From the NCBI GenBank assembly GCA_041396045.1, contig JAWKZI010000003.1, positions 186,001 to 250,000 on the forward strand: a stretch of 64,000 nucleotides of DNA, given 5' to 3'. The notes under the pieces were generated by a model. That model had not been told where the DNA came from and searched no databases. It saw only the letters and a list, made by a program, of their open reading frames with translations. Of the stretch, positions 63,940 to 64,000 are shown one piece after another. Both the position numbers and the translations under genes were made by a program. The DNA comes from SHZI01 sp041396045 (lineage in GTDB: Bacteria > Pseudomonadota > Gammaproteobacteria > Steroidobacterales > GCA-2729495). How positions within the stretch are numbered: the first letter of the stretch is position 1; each line of letters opens with the position of its first letter.

Positions 63940-64000
63940 AACTGCGGTCTTTTGCGGCACATGCTTCAATTATGACTTGAATACAACAGCGGGGCACCAG

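Overview
The window is GC-rich chromosomal DNA from a gammaproteobacterium that cannot be placed more finely from sequence alone. The best evidence is gene order. On the right, chpC-chpA-pilJ-pilI-pilH-pilG faces gshB, an apbE-like gene, tonB, yqgE and yqgF, which is close to the pil/chp region of Pseudomonas. An ampD-ampE pair, a puu/pau putrescine operon and a Xanthomonas-like tonB-exbB-exbD-exbD cluster agree with this. No rRNA, tRNA, CRISPR array, integrase or intact transposase was seen.

Layout. 1-13000: housekeeping genes (ilvA, lipA, sohB, an M48 protease, an L,D-transpeptidase, an OmpA-like lipid/peptidoglycan-anchoring protein) and, at 2981-5963, a decayed phage-tail-sheath-like gene followed by two uncharacterised genes. 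13000-20000: an accessory surface block with two paralogous secreted proteins carrying different C-terminal sorting tails, a ruined TonB-dependent receptor, a small outer-membrane barrel and inverted repeats. 20000-24200: a predicted hydrolase, a glyoxalase-family protein, a GGDEF protein and envelope hypotheticals. 24500-29700: TonB-ExbB-ExbD-ExbD followed by two paralogous exported repeat proteins. 29700-36100: putrescine catabolism (puuD, gamma-glutamylputrescine synthetase, aminotransferase, oxidoreductase) with a divergent MFS transporter. 36100-37640: a CsoR/RcnR-type repressor and a His-rich CDF metal exporter behind a perfect palindrome. 37700-40400: a second MFS transporter and fbp. 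40400-45200: a cobalamin riboswitch, BtuB-type receptor, cobalamin adenosyltransferase, Nei-like protein and a BtuF-like binding protein. 45200-47600: ampE, ampD, rsmE. 47600-58100: the Chp chemosensory operon for type IV pili. 58300-64000: gshB, apbE, tonB, yqgE, yqgF, a PyrK-like flavoprotein and SirB.

A window-wide oddity is that many conserved, normally indispensable genes (ilvA, lipA, fbp, rsmE, gshB, also apbE and the OmpA-like gene) are broken by single-base indels, mostly in short homopolymers, with perfect family similarity resuming in the next frame. This pattern fits uncorrected sequencing or assembly error better than real gene death. Two loci (4340-5963 and 14451-17228) carry far more lesions than their neighbours and look like genuine pseudogenes, though the same error process also acts there.

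Functionally the window is about the envelope: energy transduction to outer-membrane receptors (two TonB proteins, BtuB, a dead receptor), pili and their control, peptidoglycan recycling and cross-linking, and uptake or breakdown of small nutrients (cobalamin, putrescine).
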